A DNA stretch of 64,000 nucleotides from Pseudoclavibacter sp. 13-3 (lineage in GTDB: Bacteria; Actinomycetota; Actinomycetes; Actinomycetales; Microbacteriaceae): assembly GCF_021168475.1 (NCBI RefSeq), contig NZ_JAJOZT010000003.1, positions 124,001 to 188,000 on the forward strand, written 5' to 3'. Position numbers and translations under genes: made by a program. This document shows, one piece after another, positions 61,029-64,000 of this stretch (positions are counted from its first letter, which is position 1; every line of letters starts with the position of its first letter). The notes beneath the pieces are model-generated. The model worked only from the letters and a program-made list of their open reading frames with translations. It was not told the origin of the DNA and made no database searches.

Positions 61029-62104
61029 CCTCCCCGGCATCGCTCGAGCCTCGACAGCTCGGCGACCCCCTGGGCGAGCAGCACCGGCTGATCACGGGAC
61101 GGGCGGTGCTCGGCATCCCCACGCGCGACGTCGTGCACGTGACCGGCCCCGATCGCGAGCGCTTTCTCAACGTGCTGCTCTCGCGCGACGTCGGCTCGCT
61201 GGCCGCCGGTGACAGCGATGAGGCCCTGCTGCTCGACGCCGCGGGCCATGTGCAGTTCGCCGTCGGCGCCGTCGGCGGCACTGCTGACGACATCTGGCTG
61301 CTGCCTGAGCGCGGCGGTGCCGATCGTGTGATCGAGTGGGTGCGCAGGATGCGCTTCATGCTGCGGGTCGAGGCCGAAGACGCCACCTCGCGATTCACGC
61401 AGATCGGCTGGTTCGCCGTCGCGGGCCGCGACTGGCAGCCGGCGCTCGAAGGGCTGGCAGACTTCGTCTGGCGCGATCCCTGGGAGCATCTCGTCGACGG
61501 CGGCTGGCAGTACGCCGACGACGGTGCTGCCGAATACGAGACCTGGACCTGGCGCATCGCCTTCGTCGGCGGCGATCGTCGCGTCGAGGCCAAGACCCTG
61601 CTCGACGACGCCGAGGTGCGTCGCTCCGGCGGTGACGCATGGCAGGCGCTGCGCATCGCGGCGGCGCGTCCGCGCGAGGCCGACGAGGTCGACGAACGCA
61701 CTATTCCGCACGAGCTCGACTGGCTGCGCAGCGCGGTGCATCTCAGCAAGGGCTGCTATCCGGGGCAGGAGACCATCGCCAAGGTGCACAACCTCGGGCA
61801 CCCGCCGCGCCGACTGGTGCTGCTGCAGCTCGACGGCAGCGACACCTGGGTCGAACACGGCGATCTCGTGCGTGACGCAGACCAGCAGGTCGGAACCGTC
61901 ACGACCGGCGGCATGCACTGGGAGATGGGCCCGGTCGCGCTCGCGGTGGTGCGGCGCGGGGTCGCTCTCGACGCCGAGCTGACCGTGCAGCACGGCGACG
62001 AGACGATGGTCGCCCGCCAAGAGGCGATCGTGCCGGCGGATGCCGGGGGACTGGCCGCCTCGGTCGTGCGCGATCTGCGTCGGGCGCGTCGCCGGGCTCG
62101 GTGA
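61025..62104 (+). CDS. ygfZ: YgfZ/GcvT-like folate-binding protein for Fe-S cluster maintenance
   Basis: A 359-aa homologue of the glycine-cleavage T protein. The YgfZ signature with catalytic-type Cys is KGCYPGQETIAK (about residue 243). YgfZ proteins use folate to help assemble or repair some Fe-S enzymes. Overlaps the FABP gene (GTGA), a pairing typical of actinobacteria. Confidence 0.9.
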   Translation: MTSPASLEPRQLGDPLGEQHRLITGRAVLGIPTRDVVHVTGPDRERFLNVLLSRDVGSLAAGDSDEALLLDAAGHVQFAVGAVGGTADDIWLLPERGGADRVIEWVRRMRFMLRVEAEDATSRFTQIGWFAVAGRDWQPALEGLADFVWRDPWEHLVDGGWQYADDGAAEYETWTWRIAFVGGDRRVEAKTLLDDAEVRRSGGDAWQALRIAAARPREADEVDERTIPHELDWLRSAVHLSKGCYPGQETIAKVHNLGHPPRRLVLLQLDGSDTWVEHGDLVRDADQQVGTVTTGGMHWEMGPVALAVVRRGVALDAELTVQHGDETMVARQEAIVPADAGGLAASVVRDLRRARRRAR

Positions 62105-62145
62105 TGCGCAGCGTTCGGTCAGGGGCAGCCGGGTAGACTTGACGC

Positions 62146-62898
62146 ATGACTCAAGAGACGCGCACGTTGGTGCTGCTGCGCCACGGCAACAGTGAATGGA
62201 ACAAGCTGAATCTCTTCTGCGGGTGGGTCGACGCCGACCTGTCCGAGAAGGGTGTCGAAGAGGGGCGGCACGCAGGCGAGCTGCTCTCAGCGGCGGGAGT
62301 GCTGCCCGACGTCGTGCACACCTCGGTGCTCAAACGGGCGATCAAGACCGCGAACCTCGCGCTGGAGGCCGCCGATCGCCACTGGATCGACGTGCATCGC
62401 TCCTGGCGTCTGAACGAGCGTCACTATGGCGCGCTGCAGGGCAAGAACAAGAGCGAGACTCTTGAGAAGTACGGTGAAGAGAAGTTCATGACCTGGCGTC
62501 GCTCGTACGACATCGCGCCGCCTGAGATCGCCGAAGACGACGAGTACGCGCAGACGAACGACCCGCGCTACGGCCTGCTCGAGCGCGTGCCGCGTTCAGA
62601 ATGCCTCAAAGACGTGCTGGGTCGCCTGGTGCCGTACTGGCAGGACGCCATCGTTCCCGACCTCGCGGCTGGCCGAACGGTGCTGGTCACCGCTCACGGA
62701 AACTCGCTGCGTGCGCTGGTCAAGCACCTCGATCGGGTGCCCGACGACGAGATCGCCAAGCTGAACATCCCCACAGGCATTCCGTTGGTCTATCGTCTGA
62801 ACGATGATCTGCGACCGCTCGTGCCGGGCGGTGAGTACCTCGACCCCGAAGCCGCCGCTGCCGGGGCGGCCGCCGTCGCCGCACAGGGGCGCAAGTAG
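62146..62898 (+). CDS. gpmA: 2,3-bisphosphoglycerate-dependent phosphoglycerate mutase
   Basis: A 250-aa glycolytic enzyme. The phosphohistidine motif is [20 protein letters not shown], with the second catalytic His in [22 protein letters not shown] hexamer 6 nt before the ATG predicts a leaderless mRNA. The order gpmA - senX3 is conserved with mycobacteria; here phoU is inserted between them. A strong terminator follows. Confidence 0.96.
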   Translation: MTQETRTLVLLRHGNSEWNKLNLFCGWVDADLSEKGVEEGRHAGELLSAAGVLPDVVHTSVLKRAIKTANLALEAADRHWIDVHRSWRLNERHYGALQGKNKSETLEKYGEEKFMTWRRSYDIAPPEIAEDDEYAQTNDPRYGLLERVPRSECLKDVLGRLVPYWQDAIVPDLAAGRTVLVTAHGNSLRALVKHLDRVPDDEIAKLNIPTGIPLVYRLNDDLRPLVPGGEYLDPEAAAAGAAAVAAQGRK

Positions 62899-62936
62899 AG
62901 GGCCTCGGCTGAGCGATCTCGGTCGAGAGATCAGCG

Positions 62937-62972
62937 AAGGCCCCGACGCTGTGCTGACAGCGTCGGGGCCTT
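62937..62972. terminator. strong bidirectional terminator
   Basis: AAGGCCCCGACGCTG and its exact complement (15 bp) around a TGCTGA loop, followed by TTCTG on the plus strand. A smaller GATCTC/GAGATC hairpin precedes it. It separates gpmA from the convergent phoU. Confidence 0.88.
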
Positions 62973-63003
62973 CTGCGCATCTGGGGCCCTGCGGGCCAGT
63001 CGA

Positions 63004-63678
63004 TCAGAGTGAGCTGCGGTCGCTCTCGTCGCTCTCGCTGGCCCAGTCGCCCGTGGCCAGGTAGATGACCATGTTGGCGATGTTGACCGCGTGGTCGGCG
63101 AAGCGCTCATGGTAGCGGCTGGCGAGGGTCACATCGACGGTGTCGAGCGCGGCGTTCTTCCACTCGTCCGAGAGCACGGTGTCGAACACGTGCTTGTGCA
63201 GTGCGTCGACCTCGTCATCGGCTCGGCGAATCGCCTCGGCGAGGTCGAGATCCTGGGTGGCCAGGAGCTCGGGCACCTTCTTGGCGATGGCGACGTCGAG
63301 CGCGCCGAGGCGCATGAAGGTGTCGCGCAGATCGCCGGGAACGACTCGGTCGGGAAAGCGGTAGCGAGCCAGCTGGGCGACGTGCGCGGCGAGGTCGCCC
63401 ATGCGCTCGACCGACGAGGTGATGCGCAGGGTGCTGACGATGGTGCGCAGGTCTCTCGCCACCGGCTGCTGCTTGGCGAGAATCGTGATCGAGAGCTCGG
63501 TCAGGTCGGAGGCGAGTTCGTCGATGCGATCGTCGTTGTCGATGACCTCTTCGGCGAGATGCACGTTTGACTCGTTGAATGCGGTGACGGCCTTCTCAAT
63601 GGCCTCGGAGACGAGCGTCGAGATCTCGACGAGCTTGTCCTGGACCTCTTTGAGCTCCTGCTGGAAAACGATGCGCAC
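63004..63678 (-). CDS. phoU: phosphate signalling protein PhoU
   Basis: A 224-aa all-helical protein made of two three-helix bundles with the metal-binding D/E-rich segments (EEVIDNDDRIDELASDLTEL and RRADDEVDALHKHVFD). It relays phosphate-transporter state to the sensor kinase. GTG start with TTAGGAA upstream; the open frame extends 56 codons further without family similarity. It is divergent from the kinase gene, away from the pst operon. Confidence 0.94.
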   Translation of the reverse strand: MRIVFQQELKEVQDKLVEISTLVSEAIEKAVTAFNESNVHLAEEVIDNDDRIDELASDLTELSITILAKQQPVARDLRTIVSTLRITSSVERMGDLAAHVAQLARYRFPDRVVPGDLRDTFMRLGALDVAIAKKVPELLATQDLDLAEAIRRADDEVDALHKHVFDTVLSDEWKNAALDTVDVTLASRYHERFADHAVNIANMVIYLATGDWASESDESDRSSL

Positions 63679-63741
63679 GGGATTCCTAACGACGTGACGG
63701 GTCAGCGATGCTGAACAACGCTGCTGATCATCTCGGAGTGA

Positions 63742-63770
63742 GGTGAACAGCCGGTGAAGTGACGCTGAAC
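63742..63770 (-). promoter_or_regulatory. Pho box with three units between phoU and the sensor kinase gene
   Basis: On the minus strand the 7-mers GTTCAGC, CTTCACC and GTTCACC follow each other with 4-nt spacers (11-nt period). They lie about 65-90 nt before the phoU start and 75-100 nt before the kinase start, so both genes may be controlled by the cognate response regulator. Confidence 0.72.
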
Positions 63771-63844
63771 ACGAACGAACGGGCAGCTTACCATGCCGGC
63801 TCTCTGACGAAGACGCGCCGAGACCCTTGCATAGAATGGTGCGC

Positions 63845-64000
63845 ATGGGTCTTTGGACGGTCGTTCTCGCCGCATTGCTCGGTGCGCTCGTGGCGACGAT
63901 CGTCGGTCTGCTCCTCTTTCGCTCGTATCAGAAGGGCGAGCGCGGCCGGTACATGGTCGCTCAGATTCTGCCTGACGGCGTTGTGCAGTCGCTGGAGGCA
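63845..64000 (+). CDS. SenX3-like sensor histidine kinase (5' part only)
   Basis: The first 52 codons read MGLWTVVLAALLGALVATIV, a single TM helix, then a basic juxtamembrane segment (FRSYQKGERGRY) and the start of a sensing domain. Position divergent from phoU and next to gpmA matches senX3 of mycobacteria, the phosphate-responsive kinase partnered with RegX3. A TAGAAT hexamer 7 nt before the ATG suggests a leaderless mRNA. The gene runs off the window. Confidence 0.8.
   Translation, partial: MGLWTVVLAALLGALVATIVGLLLFRSYQKGERGRYMVAQILPDGVVQSLEA

Noticed and set aside
63679-63846. 56-codon N-terminal extension of PhoU
   Set aside because: It reads through the Pho box and promoter region, has no similarity to PhoU, and the GTG at 63678 has TTAGGAA upstream.
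1-64000. CRISPR arrays, rRNA genes and insertion sequences
   Set aside because: No regularly spaced repeats, rRNA signatures or transposase genes with terminal inverted repeats were seen on either strand.

Overview
The window is high-GC DNA from an actinobacterium, most likely order Micrococcales and probably family Microbacteriaceae. The evidence is gene content and local order: mycothiol synthase next to a GlnR-type regulator, gpmA beside phoU and a SenX3-type kinase, and a Tad/Flp pilus locus just upstream of topA-tmk-holB. About ten genes also have a TANNNT -10 hexamer 6-7 nt before the start codon and no Shine-Dalgarno sequence, the layout of leaderless mRNAs. No species can be named from sequence alone.

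Layout. 1-12 kb: two transporters, a GH30 glycosidase, an unusual fusion of a YfiH/PgeF laccase domain to a phytase-like esterase domain, an N-terminally truncated DUF222/HNH gene, an M3 peptidase and a DEAD-box helicase with an RG-rich tail. 12-16.6 kb: tRNA-Pro, metallophosphoesterase, class A PBP with PASTA domain, DUF4177 and RidA-family proteins. 16.8-20.1 kb: compact tad locus. 20.3-26.5 kb: topA-tmk-holB-tripeptidyl aminopeptidase. 26.6-34.8 kb: tRNA-Thr carrying an 8.2-kb integrated element. 34.9-43.3 kb: SulP transporter and the methylcitrate (propionate) cluster prpE / gntR-prpD-prpB-prpC. 43.6-51.3 kb: membrane proteins, Kup, tRNA-Lys, MarR-MFS pair and a siderophore-interacting protein behind a structured leader. 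51.3-64 kb: a phosphate-centred block (pstSCAB, MutT1-like protein, ppk, mshD, glnR-like, FABP, ygfZ, gpmA, phoU, SenX3-like kinase) with Pho boxes ahead of pstS and phoU.

The main discovery is the element at 26620-34816. It is bounded by 42-bp direct repeats of the tRNA-Thr 3' end and reads as a filamentous (inovirus-like) prophage of a Gram-positive host. Its gene order is that of coliphages of the Ff group: HUH replication initiator, OB-fold-like ssDNA-binding protein, several tiny one-TM proteins, a 60-aa major coat protein, a strong hairpin terminator, a large signal-peptide/C-terminal-anchor adsorption protein, a pVI-like protein and a pI/Zot-family ATPase. There is no secretin, as expected for a host without an outer membrane. 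To this it adds a lysogeny module (XRE repressor, excisionase, tyrosine integrase).

The attachment core lies inside the 3' end of the repressor gene. In the prophage the repressor ends -RPLHYE. Joining the two ends on paper gives a circular-form repressor ending -RPLHYIAATARYGAAA, an SsrA-like hydrophobic/Ala tail, with the integrase directly downstream in the same orientation. This is the logic of integration-dependent immunity known in some tailed mycobacteriophages, here predicted in a filamentous phage.
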